64,000 bases of DNA from Stenogyne calaminthoides (GCA_037126765.1 JBBCBC010000017.1:23551916-23615915), one strand, 5' to 3'. Positions 32,493 to 44,415 are shown, counted from the first letter of the stretch. The notes: generated by a model not told the origin, from the sequence alone. Numbers and translations are program-made.

Positions 32493-33250
32493 CTGGCTCT
32501 TCCCATTGTTGTGTATGAAACACTTGCACCCAAAAACATGGAAGTAAGAAACACGAGGTTTTCTGCCCTTCCACAGTTCATAAGGTGTCTTGAAGTGAGC
32601 CTTAGTCAGAGAACATCTGTTCTGAGTGTGGCATGCAGTGTTGATGGCTTCTGCCTAGAAATGGTTTTGAGTTGTATGTTCAGCTAATATAGTTCGAGCA
32701 GTTGTGGTGTTCTTGCAGTTGATGTTTCATGCTGTATTCTAAACTTAGTGCAAAAGTCAGTAATAAAGGAGTTCAGAAATTCTGTACCTTTATCAGATCT
32801 GATTTTCACTATACTGACACCCTTCTCATTTTGTAATTTCTTGAGCAGCTCGGGTATCTTTGTTGTAGTCTCATTCTTCTTATATAAGAATACCACCCAG
32901 GTAAACTTGGAGTAATCATCCACGATCACCAGAGAGTATTTGCGTCCGCTGAGACTAAGTGGGGTAACTGGTCCAAATAAATCCATATGGAGCAGTTGCA
33001 GTACTCTGCTGGATGCTGGTCCTGGGATTCCCTTGAATGAGACTTTTACCTATTTCCCCTTCTGACATGCGACACATGTCTGTTCCTTAGAGAATACCGC
33101 ATTCGGGAGACCCTCAACCAAAGACATCCTTGCTATCTTGTTAAGAGTTTTAAAGTTCAGATGACTCATTCTCTTGTACCAGAGCCAACTGCTGCTTTTG
33201 GAACTCTTAACAATCAGGCATGCATTTCTTGGAAAACTGTTCCAATATGC
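32493..33250 (-). pseudogene. Integrase N-terminus and core (element C)
   Basis: Zinc-binding traces (MSHLNFKTLN and CVACQKGK) are readable near 33060-33180 with stops between. 32684-32986 is open: MDLFGPVTPLSLSGRKYSLV (first Asp), KIRSDKGTEFLN (second Asp). The third acidic residue would fall in the frame-shifted stretch near 32640-32700. Around 32500-32640 the WKGRKPRVSYFHVFGCKC-type end is visible in reverse. Confidence 0.78.
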
Positions 33251-33620
33251 AGTGTAGATCGTTCATTTTCTTGAACCAGTTAACAAAATCTATTGAGTAG
33301 CTCTATTCTTGATAGTGCACTGATCTGTCGAGAACTCAACACTGAATCCGTTGTCGCAGAATTGTGAAACCGATAACAGGTTGTGCTTTAAACCTTCGAC
33401 ATACGAAAGATTCCAGTAACCTGTACATCATCATTCTCTAAGGTTCTGAATCCTCTGGTAAAACCAAAGTTATCATCACCAAAGAGTACACGTGGACCTT
33501 CTTGTTCTGTGTATGAGCTAAGGAGATGTTTGCTTCCAGTCATGTGCCTTGAGCATCCACTATCGATGTACCAGATAGTTGCTGGGAACCTCCTTTATTG
33601 GCCAAACTCATGCGAACCTG
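33251..33620 (-). pseudogene. Protease and GAG-pre-integrase region (element C)
   Basis: The minus strand near 33525-33585 reads WYIDSGCSRHMTGSKHLLS, the copia aspartic protease site with intact DSG. After it come PRVLFGDDNFG and the worn pre-integrase region. Several stops break the frame. Confidence 0.75.
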
Positions 33621-34985
33621 CAATCAGATCAGGCTTTAGGTACCCCAGTAGAATCGGGTCCTGGGGTGTTAGAAATACCTTTCGGGATCCAAACAAATCT
33701 GGCACTTTTGTTGAAAACAGTGTTTGATTTGTCTCCCATAAACATCTAAATAATCATACGTCTTTTCATATGCAATCTGGTCAGTATAATTATTAGTGTG
33801 AGCCTTGGATGAATCAGAAGACTTGGGATTCTTTACTGATATTTGTCTTCTTTTAATCCAGTGGAGCTCAGGTGCAGCAGCCCTAGGTTTCTGATTGTAA
33901 GGGTAGGTACGACTGCTACCATTAAAGGATTCATATCTTTTTGGAATAGATGGTCTTAGCAATTTACCTTTAGCTTGCTTGTTAGGCAGCTGGACCTGAT
34001 TAGGTTTCAGATCAGATTTCCCTTTGAGAGGTTGTCTTTTTTGATTTCTAGTCTGCTGATCAGGTTGAGGTCTCTTCAGAAGAACAGGGTTCTTATGTTG
34101 ATTCCTCGGCTGATGCTTGAACAGCTGGGGTCCATTTCTGTTCCCTTTCTAATCAGACACTTGCCTTGCCTGGTCAGCTGATCCTTTTCCCTTATCTGAT
34201 ACATATTTTGTTTTTCGTGTATCTTGATCAGAAACTCGTTTGATTACACTTTTCTGAAGTGAACCAGACGGGGCTTTTGAGGATGCAGAAGGATTTTCAT
34301 ACCCAATCCCCTTCTTATTAGTTGACGTATGAAAGTAGTTGTTTAGATCTTGAACGGTCTTAGATGATTTTGTAAAAACCTCTATTTTCTTACGCAAACT
34401 ATCCTCAGTAACTTTTAGACTCTCATGCAGTCGGAAGAGTTCATCAAACTTAGCTTGAAGAATTTTGAGATCATCAGCTTGCTGTTTGTTAATGGCTAGC
34501 TGTTCCTTAATCAGTTTATCCTGATCAGAAGAATTAACTTTCAGAACCTCCAGTTCTATAGTCATCTTCTGAACAGTTTTAGCTGATTTCAGTTCAACGG
34601 CTTTTCTTGCAGCATTTTCTTTAACAAGCTGAAAGTTCTCTATCCTTAGCTTGTCGTTCACAGCTTCCACTATTGTATAAGTGTCTACTGCATTGGAGAG
34701 ATCATCAAGCAATTGCTCACTGTAGAGCTGCAGGTCAATCTCTCCAGCAGGTGTGCTCAGCACAGCTGGTGTGGAAACAGAAAGCACAGATGGTTTAGAA
34801 GATAACTTAGATTGATCTTCTTCCTTGGCCATGAGACAGATGTCGTCATCAGATGAGAACATCAGATCATCAAAATCGTTGAAGTCTTCAGCATTGCTCA
34901 TCAGGCAGAAGTCTTCTACAGATGAGTAACCAGAATCTTCTGATGGTAGATAAGAGTCATCTATTCCTGTAGTGCCAGCAACCAT
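33621..34985 (-). pseudogene. Gag C-terminal coiled-coil region (element C)
   Basis: 34149-34985: after an acidic stretch (DSYLPSEDSGYSSVEDFCLM) a long Leu/Lys/Glu coiled coil (KLRIENFQLVKENAARKAVE and LEVLKVNSSDQDKLIKEQLA), then basic RVSDQDTRKTKYVSDKGKG. 33669-33962 continues after a break with basic and Tyr/Ser-rich sequence. Such a long gag extension between zinc knuckle and protease is typical for SIRE elements. Confidence 0.75.
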
Positions 34986-35060
34986 AGCTTTTCTGTCTCT
35001 GTATCGTTGCTCTCTTCTGTTCCTCTTATCTTCACTTTCTCTAGGCGTCAGGTCAGGGCA

Positions 35061-36201
35061 GTCTGCACTGTAGTGACCTGGTTTCTAGCAGTTGAAGCAG
35101 ACTCCTCTCTCTACTGAACTTCTTCTGGCAGGTGAGTCATGTCTTCTGTATGATCTGTCAGGTGACTTCCCGATTTGCCTTGATCTGAATTTTTCCTTTC
35201 TGATTTGTGATCTTCAGCACGATCTTCTATTTTCTTTTCTCTTTGGTTGTCTCTTCTGTCATCAGATCTGTTTCTTTCCTGCGATCTGTCAGACGACCTT
35301 CTATCTCTTCCTCTGCTATTCTGATAGTCTTTGTAGAATCTTCTATACTTTCCCAATTGAATGTTTGATCTTTCAAGCTTTCTAGTGAGTAGAGCAATCT
35401 GTTCAGCTTGACTAACAATATTTCCAATAGGCTCAGAAGATTTTGAGCAGCTACCGCCTGCTTTGAATGCTACTGCTTTTGTTGTTGCAGGTGTGGTTTC
35501 GGCAGATGACTCATCATCTTCCTCTTGCCCTCTCTCAATCAGGTCGAATTCATGGGCTTTCAGATTTAAGAACAAACTGCTCGGCTTCATCTTCGCTATA
35601 TCTTGGCAGTCCTTGATCACCGTAACCTTCATATCCCATTTCTTCGTTAGAGATCTCAGAATCTTGTAGTTGATGTCCTTGTCGGTCATTTCACGTCCTA
35701 ATTCTCTGAGCTTGTTTATCGACATGGTAATCCTTCCATCTAGCTGGTTGATCCTCTCGTTAGGCAGCATCTTGAGTTTCTCGAACTTAACCAGTTCGGC
35801 CTGTAATCTGCTGTCCTTTATCTGTTCATTTCCTTCGCATATCTCAGCTAGAGTATCCCACATCTGCTTCGCAGTCTTGATGTACTTGATCTTTTCTCTG
35901 GTTATCTTGTCCATCATCTTCATAATGATGTGTCTGGCCACAGTATCCAGATTGGACAATTTTCTTTCCTCAGCATCCATCAGAGAAGGACTCTTTCTGA
36001 TTCTGGCTCCAACTGGAAATTCTGGATCACCTCCTTCAGCTGGATTATTGTAGTAGATAATGATAGGTCATTGTTCAAGAACTTCCATCATTCTGCTACT
36101 TATAGCTCCCAGATGATTGCTCATGAGTATGACCTAGTCTGCATACTCATCAATAGAAAACTTGGGTAGATCATGATACATACCAGACATATTATCCATG
36201 C
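35061..36201 (-). pseudogene. Gag with zinc knuckle (element C)
   Basis: Start at ATG 36201 (MDNMSGMYHDLPKFSIDEYA). An in-frame TGA near 36068 breaks it, and an open frame follows from 35980: KYIKTAKQMWDTLAEICEGN, FEKLKMLPNERINQLDGRIT, ILRSLTKKWDMKVTVI, SLFLNLKAHEFDL; this is the UBN2-type gag of copia. A basic Arg/Asp/Ser region follows. The knuckle at about 35061-35102 reads CFNC-stop-KPGHYSADC: all four ligands remain but a stop codon lies inside. 36202-36320 is the leader. Confidence 0.85.
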
Positions 36202-36320
36202 TTAGTGAGTTTTGAAAACAGATGAAGTTTTAAAAACGGTTTTTCAAGATCAGTTCAAGTGACCACAATGGTTCTTCCTCAAGAACCGATGATACTCAAA
36301 GCCAGTGGTCCATAGAACCA

Positions 36321-36334
36321 CTGCTCAGATACCA
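36321..36334 (-). other. Primer-binding site of element C
   Basis: Minus strand TGGTATCTGAGCAG, two bases behind the 5' LTR. It is the Met-type site with one change from TGGTATCAGAGC. Confidence 0.8.
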
Positions 36335-36336
36335 CT

Positions 36337-37999
36337 TGTAGGTCCCGAACGGGTGTTGTGAGGGCAGAAGTCTAGAGGGGAGGGGTGAATAGACTTCTGA
36401 AAACTTTTCGTGCAAGATCAAGTGTGATAGCAGGTTGCCTGATCAGAGTGCGTGTGAATAAGTTTGGACTGATATCCAACTTCCTGATAGCTTGATGGCA
36501 GATCAGTTCGGTGTCTATCAGTTTAACTGATGTGCGGAAGCTAGTTTTAACCCGTGTGAAAAACCAGTTTTAAGAAATCAGATTTTGAAGTCTGTTTTCA
36601 ATCAGATGACTAAAGTATCAAACTGATCAGATCAGTTTCTTGATGCAGACTGATCCTAACTCAGAATATGTATGCAGTTTAAACTCTAGTTGTGTGCAAT
36701 CGTGTAAAGCAGTTAAGAGAAAGTAAATACACACAAGATTTTATAGTGGTTCGGACAACCAGTCCTACGTCCACTCTTCCCTATCACAAGGGGCACCAAC
36801 TTAACCAACTGGACTTAGTTTATTGTGTTAGTCCAACACAGTACAACCAACAGATGTTTAGAGAGTTCTCACTCAACCGATCCCAGAAATCAGAATTAGA
36901 AACCCTAGTCCGAAATCTTGCTAAAACAAACTTAACCTAACTTTTTGAGTTTGGGTAAAGATTTGTTATTTGTTCCAACTGGAATTATATCCTAGTTTTG
37001 AGGTAGCCTTAAGCTAGAGGATAAAAATTATGTGCTAAGAACTAATGAGATGAACACTTATAAAATAAACTTGAAAATGTGTTCTTCGTGCGGAAATCTT
37101 GTTATAGCTTGAGCTTGATGATAATTTCTATGTCTTCGCTACGAAGTATGATCCCATATTTATAGACATCAAAATCAAAGAGCCGTTGGAGAGAAATTTG
37201 AATTTCAGGCTATTTTTGGTAGGTTGCAAGATTGATTTGACGTGCTTCAGGAACGACATGGCCGAAAGAGTGTAAATTTATCCTTTCTAGCCATTTGACT
37301 TATGCAGCGCCGAATCCCGCATTGTTAGCTCCGTATGTACGTGTCTCGTTCTCATTGGTTAACAAGTACACTGATTCAGTGTTTGTTCTACCAACTAAAG
37401 TTGACATTCTTCTTGTCTAATAGTACGTAGATCTGGTGAGACATCAGTTGACACCTGGTGTGAGCTGACCTGATCAGATAAAACTGATCCGTCTACCTGA
37501 TAGAGTCTTCTGGTTATAATTGTCTTAGTTCAACTAGCAGACTCGACTGATGTAGGTCTTCTGGTCTTGATCTTCTGGTAGTCATCTGATCTTCAGGTCT
37601 TCTGAACTTGAACTTCTTGTCTTCACCTGATCATCTGACTTTGTCTGGCCTTCTAACTTGACTCGTCTTCTGACCTCATCTGGTCTTAAGATCTTCTGAC
37701 TTTATCTGGTCTTCTGATCTTCTGATCTTCTGACCTCATCCGGTCTTCTGATCTTCTGATCTTCTGACCTGACCTGGTCTTCTGATCTTCTGACCTCATC
37801 TGGTCTTCTGATCTTCTGACATGGCCTATACATATTGAGTTCCCCCTCAATATGTGACCTATCTTATACATCAACTGTCTATACATTTCAGCTAGTCATC
37901 CTATTGTGATTCTAAGTCATCAGTCAGCTAACAGGTCTGACTGGTCCTATTACAACTGTTTTGGCACTTCCATCAAAACTTAATACAAATTTCTCAACA
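36337..37999 (-). repeat. Element C 5' LTR
   Basis: 1,663 bp, collinear with 18221-19920 with scattered substitutions and a shorter minisatellite (37570-37815). TATA at 37155-37162. Followed by the duplicated target ggata (38000-38004). Confidence 0.92.
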
Positions 38000-38004
38000 G
38001 GATA

Positions 38005-38942
38005 GTAGAATTGCTAGATCTGTTTTGCAGGTATCCAATTGTCATGGTATTTAATGTGTTTATTTATTTCATGCGTATGAATGATTTTAATTCAACTCGT
38101 TCAAATTTATTTTTCTCATGAGAAAATCCACGAGTAGATTAGGCTATTTGATTTGTTCAATGTAATAGACTAGTCTAGATTTAGGTTTATTTATTTTGTA
38201 AAATAAATTGTAGCCTGATCGAAGAAGAAGACGAGGGCGAGAAATTAAAATGGATCTGGAACCATACATGGGTGATGTGTCATGCGATACGCGCAAAGGA
38301 GGCACGGAAACGCGGACGCCGCCAGATTTGCGAACTGGCGGCGCGCTGGGGATCGAGGCGGCGGTGGTGCGCGTAAGCGTGGACGCCAAGATGGGCACGC
38401 CAGACAAAGCGGCTGCATTACCGGGCGACGGGCACTAGAGCTGGAGCGACGCCAGCGGTGGGCATAAGCGACGGGCGGCAGGCGCTAGACGTGCGGACGC
38501 GGGCGACGATCGATACGGCCGGGTCGGGTACAAGGCGTGCACCCCAACCCGCGAGCTGATCGGTGCATGAGACGTGACTTTTCGAGACGTTCGAGTGGGA
38601 GAAATTCAAGATGGCGTTTCTTCAAAATCAAGCCAAGAAAAATCAAACCATGACAATTGGATAATTTGTGCCCAATATATTTATTTTTCTGCTTTGCTTG
38701 ATTTATTGTTGTATTTTCTTATGCTTTATTTAATTTGTTTAAATGTGTTTGCATGAGAATTGCCCAACGAAAAATCTCAAATTCAAAAAAATTACAAAGT
38801 ATGTTTTAAACAATTAATTCGGTTTTGAATCGAATTAATTTTGACCTCCATGATTTATTTATTTGTGAAATCTTTTGGAGAAATTCCCCTAAGGGACGGC
38901 CAAAAGAAAGCTTTCACATGAATAAATTCTTAAAAGGATTGT
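38005..38942 (+). other. Interior of element A, non-coding with GC-rich core
   Basis: Resumes after C with gtagaattgctagatct, which matches E at 62632. The flanks (38005-38215, 38580-38942) align well with E, but the core 38220-38570 is GC-rich and unlike E's core at 62880-63300. Short frames there (38250-38438, 38144-38407 minus) are in different frames in each copy and not conserved. D interrupts at 38943, with attgt (38938-38942) as likely target site. Confidence 0.75.
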
Positions 38943-39557
38943 TGTACCCGGTTTGATTACAGACGAACAAACAAGTATTTTGATAAGCTCCAATCAATGT
39001 AATGGCGAAAGCAATAAATGACAAACAATTTGATTACCCAGTTCGTCTTGAAATAGACTACATCTGGGGGCACCAAGCCAGGATATTTTACTGTATAATC
39101 TCTGCCTAGGATACTAAGGTTTCGATCCTTTACAAAGTACATTACAAGTTATATTTATAGACATGGATCTAGGGTTACAATCTTCGTGAGCTTCTTCCTG
39201 TGGACCAACCTAGGGCTTCCTTTCTTGTTCCGCAAGGCGTGCTTACAGATACACATTCCCCGGTAATATCCCGAGAAATCTGCCTCCTTAACTACCCGAA
39301 TCTTTTCCATGTTTATCTTCGACTAAGATCGGGACTCAGTTGGTCCCGACTTTCGGGTTCCATCAAGTCGCCTAGCGACCTATTTGCCATCCCAGGTCAG
39401 CCCGCAACCTTCGTGGCTTCCCACTCCTCTAGCGACTTACCAATTTCCCGAAGTCGCTTCAAGTCTTGCTCCAGCTGGATAAAGTCGGATAATATCCTAA
39501 CCATAGGACGGTCCAATTCCCGGCTTCCACCAAGTCGGGTTATTTCTCCCTACAACA
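38943..39557 (-). repeat. Element D 3' LTR
   Basis: 615 bp, TG...CA; minus strand starts TGTTGTAGGGAG and ends CCGGGTACA. TATA box on the minus strand at 39152-39159 (TATAAATA). Confidence 0.9.
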
Positions 39558-39569
39558 ATTGCCCCTCAA
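39558..39569 (-). other. Polypurine tract of element D
   Basis: Minus strand TTGAGGGGCAAT adjoining the 3' LTR. Region 39570-39878 upstream of the antisense gene holds its promoter; it is repeated in altered form at 43055-43378. Confidence 0.75.
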
Positions 39570-39878
39570 GATGAGGTCGCAAGCTTGCTCTGGGATCTTC
39601 TCTTGAACCGTTGACGTTTGCCGACCTATGAAAAGTCGATCTTGGGACCTATACCCAAGTCAAACCCTTGTCCTTGGGGAGTTGTACGGTCGCCTCAGTT
39701 TCCCAACTCGGCACGACAAGTGACAGGATTTTAATGATGGTATAGCAGGCGGGCGACGTTTCAAGCCGCGAATCCGTCCAACCAGCGGTCGCGTGCTTCC
39801 TACGCACTGCCCACGCAACCTTAATTTCTGCGGGGGCCTCGATAGTTCGAATTTATATTTTTGACCCCCCGCACTTCT

Positions 39879-39888
39879 CTATAAATAG
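39879..39888 (+). promoter_or_regulatory. TATA box of the D antisense gene
   Basis: CTATAAATAG about 140 bases before ATG 40030, on the strand opposite to gag-pol. Confidence 0.75.
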
Positions 39889-40029
39889 GCCTAGGGTTCC
39901 ACCCTTTAATCCATTCCTTTTTCTTGCTTCCGAAACTCATAGATTCGAGCTTCTACGTCTGTTATTCCGGCTATCCTTCAGAGACCCAATTGCTTTCCTG
40001 GTAACCGTCTTTTCCCCCTTTTCAAGTCA

Positions 40030-42882
40030 ATGGCATCCGGCTCCAGATCAGCTCCTGCGCCCCCTCCGTTCATGGTTTCTTCATCTTCCGACGATGACAA
40101 CGCGGCGATCGCCGAATTGTACCCCCGTAGCTAAAGTGAGATCGCCGCTCCCAATCCCACAATGCCTCCGACCGATGGTGCCTACGGCGCCGGCCGGGAT
40201 GACCATGGATATGATGATGACCAGTTCCTGAGGGAGTTGGAGGAAATAACACACGTTCCTGCCCTGGAACCGAGTTCTCTTCGCATGGCCGCGCCGTCGA
40301 GAGAGGAGAGGTCTGGGCCTTCTAACCTGGCCCATAAATATGGGGCCTACGAGCGAGCTTTTGACTATCACTCTTATGTGGCCCAGGCCCCATACATGAG
40401 ACTGGCCCGCGGCTTCCAGAAGTCGGTCAAGTCGGACTTCGCGACATCTCATGACAAAAACAGGTCGGTTCTCACTGATGGCTACGTGCAATCCCTCCAC
40501 CACCTTTACAAACTCCCCCGGGACGTGCACTTTTATGGGATGACCCCAGACGAAAGAGCCGACCAGCCGCCACCTGGGATGATTGCGGTCAACGAGCAGA
40601 CAATGGAGGTCGGGATCCGGTTCCCGTTTCACCCGACGATCTCCCACCTACTGGCGGCTTGGAATCAGAGCCTGACCCAGATCACTCCTAATCGATGGAG
40701 TTACATTCTTTCTACAATGACCGTCCTTGGGTAGGCCGGGTTGCGTCGACTTCCAACCCCAGGTGAGGTGGCCTATGTGATGACGCCCATCCATCAGGCT
40801 GGAGGCTATAACGCCGTGCAGCTCCGTAGAGGTCGGGAGCTCGTGAGCGGGATCCCAAGTAAGATTGAGGGGTGGCATTATAAATGGTGGTTTGTCGGGG
40901 GGGCGTGGGAGTCTGTGGACCCCTCGAGCACATTGCCCATCATTGTCCCAACCGATTATGCCAATCGGGTCGACCATAGTAAGTTTCGCCTTCTTTCTGA
41001 CTTAGACACTTGTACTGATCTAATTCTCCTTTTCTTTTACAGTTTTCACATCCACTACTGCCGACCTTTATTGGGACTTCAAAGAGGCATTTGATATCGT
41101 TCGCGACACTCCACCGAGCTGGCGGGACGTGAACGCTTTGAACACTGAGCTTGACCGACTCAACGCTGGCCTGTATACTTACCCACACCATCTGAACATC
41201 CCCTGTAAGTTCCCTTACTTTGTGCTTATCACACTTTTCGATGTTGACCTGACTGATTGGCTTTTCTTCCAACATTTTTGCAGTTCCCAACATCCCCATT
41301 TACCGCCGTAAGCCTCCTGCGGACGTCATGGCCTCCCGCAAGAAGTCTGTTCTGGGAAAAATGAGGCATCTGGTGGCCTCCAAGGCCGCCCCTCCGAGGC
41401 CGCCTCTTGACGAGGCCGCCCCTCCAAGCTCGGTCCCTACTGGTCCCTCTGCTGCCGACAAAGGCAAGAGGAAGGCCACGGGGTCCACTCTGCCGACTAC
41501 CGGGCATGCTCGGAAGAAAGTGAGGGAGGAGATTTCAACCTACGAGTCTGAAATCAACAGGGGCCTGGGGAAGAAAGATCGAGTCTGCCCCCAATCGCAA
41601 TCGGCTACTTTGCCCCCGACCTCACCGCCCGCCAGTTCGCGCCTGCCTCGCTAGCCCGGAGGAGAGGTCGACATGACGATGATGACTCTTTCTTAGGTTG
41701 GGAGGAGGAGCGGGTGAACGAGTAAGTTCTCTCTACGATTTGCATGACCTCTTTCATATTATTTTCATAGCTCTGACGACTCGGCTCTCTTTTTTAGCCC
41801 TGAACTAGGCCCAACCGACTTCTGCCCGGAGGTGGTTAGCTTCCTTAGGAGCCCTCCTCTCCAATCGGCCGAGCTTCCTAGTAAGTGGCCGGGCTACATC
41901 TCCCCGAGCGTGCATAACCTGCCCCGGGCGTGGACGTGCACCGATCACGCCAACGCTCGTCGCCAGAAGATGACGGGCAACATGTACTCGGCCATGGTCC
42001 ATACTCTAAATGCGGCCTTTATTTGGAGAGGACCAGTGCCCAAGCTGAAACCAAGCTCCGACATCTCTGGGAGTCACAGGCTCGGGTAGCTGATCAGGCC
42101 CAGGTGATCTTGGAGGCGGCCGAGACCCAAAAGTGGTTGGAGAAAGCCAAAGCGGTGCACCTTCTGTAGATCTCGACCCTCAAGGGTCGCCTGGCTGAGC
42201 TGGAGGGTGGGCTGGCTGAGGAGAGGCTAAAGTCGGCTCGGGCGGAGACCATGCTGGCGGCCGAGAAGCTGAAGATGATTCAGGCGGAGAGGAGGGCGGC
42301 GGAAGTGGAAGCTGGCCTGAGGGAGGAGCTGGCCGGAGCGAAAGGGGAGTTGGACACTAGGGAGGCCCAGTTCAAGGTCGCGGAAGAGATGAACACTAAT
42401 TTTGCATACGTGATGGCCTTTGTGGGTGCCATTCGAATCTGTCATCAGGCGAACCCTTCTGGCGACCTTACTGGGCTGGTCACCGACCTCAAGGACTACG
42501 TCCGGGACAACCCTCGGGCCCCCGATGTTTTGCTAGATATCCAAGACTTGGAGGATATGGGCATTGATCTCTCGTTCTTTCCAGACCTACGACAGATCGT
42601 GCTCCCTCTCCCGACTCTCCGATAGATACACCTTCCAAGCCCTCGGTGGAGGAATTGGCGAGCTCGGAGGTTGTTCCTCACGCTGCTATCATTCCCGCCG
42701 AACCCATTGGGGAGGAGATGCCGAGGTCGGAGGTCGTTCCCCCGGCTGTCGATATGCCTTCCGAGCCCGTTGTGGAGAAGATATCAAGCTCGGAGGTCGA
42801 TCCGCCGGAGGTTACCCAACAGGAGCCTCCTTTTGGGACGGTCAGCACCCCTCCCTCAACTGCCCCATCCGAGAAAGATTGA
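40030..42882 (+). pseudogene. Antisense gene of element D, PF04195-type domain plus coiled coil, with introns
   Basis: Start ATG 40030 (MASGSRSAPAPPPFM), an in-frame TAA at 40132-40134, then the same frame continues. The PF04195-type block YGMTPDERADQPPPG, TMEVGIRFPFHPTIS, QITPNRWSYI is at 40525-40710. A TAG stop at 40732-40734 follows, then WHYKWWFVGGAWES. Likely introns: 40979-41042, 41205-41283, 41722-41797 (GTAAGT donors, pyrimidine-AG acceptors), at places like those in B. The later exons are Lys/Arg-rich, then a strong coiled coil (LAEERLKSARAETMLAAEKL, AEVEAGLREELAGAK), the block NFAYVMAFVGAIRI and an acidic, Pro-rich end. Two stops and shifts near 41650 and 42060 make it a pseudogene. 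It is GC-richer than B's copy. Confidence 0.75.
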
Positions 42883-43378
42883 AGCTGTAGCCTTACTACT
42901 CACTTTTTATTTTTATTTTATAATTGTACCAGCCTTCGGGCTTTGATTTGTGATGTATTACCTCCCGACCTTCGGGTCTTTTATCAATGGAAGTCGTTAT
43001 TTCATTTTTCATCTGGTGCTTGGTGTTCATCTTATTATGGAATAAACTCCCATATTTCATCCCCCCAAGTCAAGGTCGCAAGCTCGTCCTGGGGCCTTGA
43101 CTTGAACTCGTATTTCATATCAACTTCTGGCAGGTCGGACTCGGGAAGTGTGCCTACACCGCAATCTCACCCTCGGGGAGGTGAACCGCTGCCTCGATTC
43201 TCCGAATCGGCGTGATGTGTGATAGATCCGCAATGATGGCCTGGATATTTGGTGGCACCGGGCGCCGTAAGTTAGACCAACCAGAGGTCGCGTACTACCC
43301 ACGCGCTGCTTACGTGGCGCCGGTTTCTTTGTGGGGCCCTCAAGAGTCAAAATTTACAACTTGACACCCGCATTTCCT

Positions 43379-43388
43379 CTATAAATAG
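43379..43388 (+). promoter_or_regulatory. TATA box of the short antisense copy in D
   Basis: CTATAAATAG, 73 bases before ATG 43461. The preceding 250 bases parallel those before 29337 and, more distantly, before 39879. Confidence 0.7.
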
Positions 43389-43460
43389 GGCGGGATTTTA
43401 AGATGTGTAACATGCATTATCTCCTCTGATCTCCCCACTTATCATACCCAAGCTTAGGTT

Positions 43461-43880
43461 ATGGGCGATTCCGGCGAACCCCCTATTTCAGGGCACCCTC
43501 CGGCAACCAGCTTCTCCTGCTCTATACTCGCGGCTTCCGGCATTCAGTCCATCCCTGAGTTCCCCCCGGCTCTGATCTTGCCTTCATCGGAGGATGACCA
43601 TACGGCCATTGCCAAGTTGTGCTACCACCCGGGTGGTGGTTCTGCCACCGCGATGATGGAGGTGCCCCGGGCCCTCTGTGTTTTGGGCGCCGATCATGAT
43701 GATGGGATTAGTGGTGATGGACATTTTCTGATATGCATGGATTTAGTATTGTATATGCGAATCCGATCAAGCCAAAATGCCCTTCACAATCCCTTGAATT
43801 TTTTGCACCACATGTATGACACTCGTGTTCATTTAACGCGAGAGGTCTCATTGCAGCATCTGACACTTCTCGGATGCTAA
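43461..43880 (+). CDS. Shortened antisense protein, copy in D
   Basis: 139 residues, MGDSGEPPISGHPPATSF; PSSEDDHTAIAKLCYHPGGG; then MDLVLYMRIRSSQNALHNPL and HHMYDTRVHLTREVSLQHLT. The first part equals the start of the full-length antisense protein; the second part has no counterpart in it. Both short copies share this join, so the deletion happened once and the shortened form spread or was copied. Confidence 0.55.
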   Translation: MGDSGEPPISGHPPATSFSCSILAASGIQSIPEFPPALILPSSEDDHTAIAKLCYHPGGGSATAMMEVPRALCVLGADHDDGISGDGHFLICMDLVLYMRIRSSQNALHNPLNFLHHMYDTRVHLTREVSLQHLTLLGC

Positions 43881-44298
43881 AACATCATTTTCTGATAGTT
43901 TTGCAGCATCTTCCTCAGCGACCTCCTCCGTCTCAGAAGGCCGTTAGCTCGAGTAGCTCCGTAGTATAGACCAAGTCGCTAGCTCGAGTAGCTCCGTAGT
44001 ATAGACCAAGTCCCTTGTATTGTATTGGAATGCTTCCTTTTGCCGACCTCCGGGTCTATTGTAATGGGGTTCTCCCCGACCTCCGGGTCTTTATTAATGA
44101 AATTCTCTTTTTTAATTCCCTTTTGCGTTGACTCGATTTCCTTATGCGATTTTTGCTTAGTCCTTGTCGTCTTATTTTCTATGCGACTTATTTCTTGGAC
44201 ATTTGCGTAGTCGTCTTATAAAGTCGGGGGATGACCGCACCGCTGGGGTGGCGATCTCACCTCCAGTATTTCTAAAGTCACACTCGGGTTCACACGTT

Positions 44299-44415
44299 AT
44301 CAGTCATGTCTTTCATGCGACCTGCATGTTATCAATCATGTCTTTCATGCGATCTGCATGTTATCGATCATATCTTTCATGTGGCATGCATTTCCTCGAT
44401 CATATGTTTTTCGTG
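44299..44415 (+). repeat. 32-bp tandem repeat in D spacer
   Basis: Units starting atcagtcatgtctttcatgc: 44299-44330, 44331-44362, then two decayed ones to about 44415. Each contains catgcgac or a variant. Confidence 0.75.

Larger units (their letters stand above)
18221..37999 (-). mobile_element. Element C: Ty1/copia, SIRE/Maximus-type, with nested insertions
   Basis: LTRs 18221-19920 and 36337-37999, TG...CA, target duplication ggata (18216-18220, 38000-38004). On the minus strand: primer site, gag with zinc knuckle, coiled-coil extension, protease, integrase, RT, RNase H, then a long extra ORF before the polypurine tract. Long LTRs, large gag and an extra 3' ORF fit the SIRE/Maximus group. 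Insertions inside are a LINE (20388-25310) and a Tat-derived cassette (29096-30152). Without them C is about 13.8 kb. The motif ctgatcag and its parts are unusually common in its non-coding parts. Confidence 0.9.

Noticed and set aside
37686..37886. RSEDQ-repeat ORF on the minus strand
   Set aside because: A by-product of the U3 minisatellite; unit number and frame are not kept in the other LTRs.
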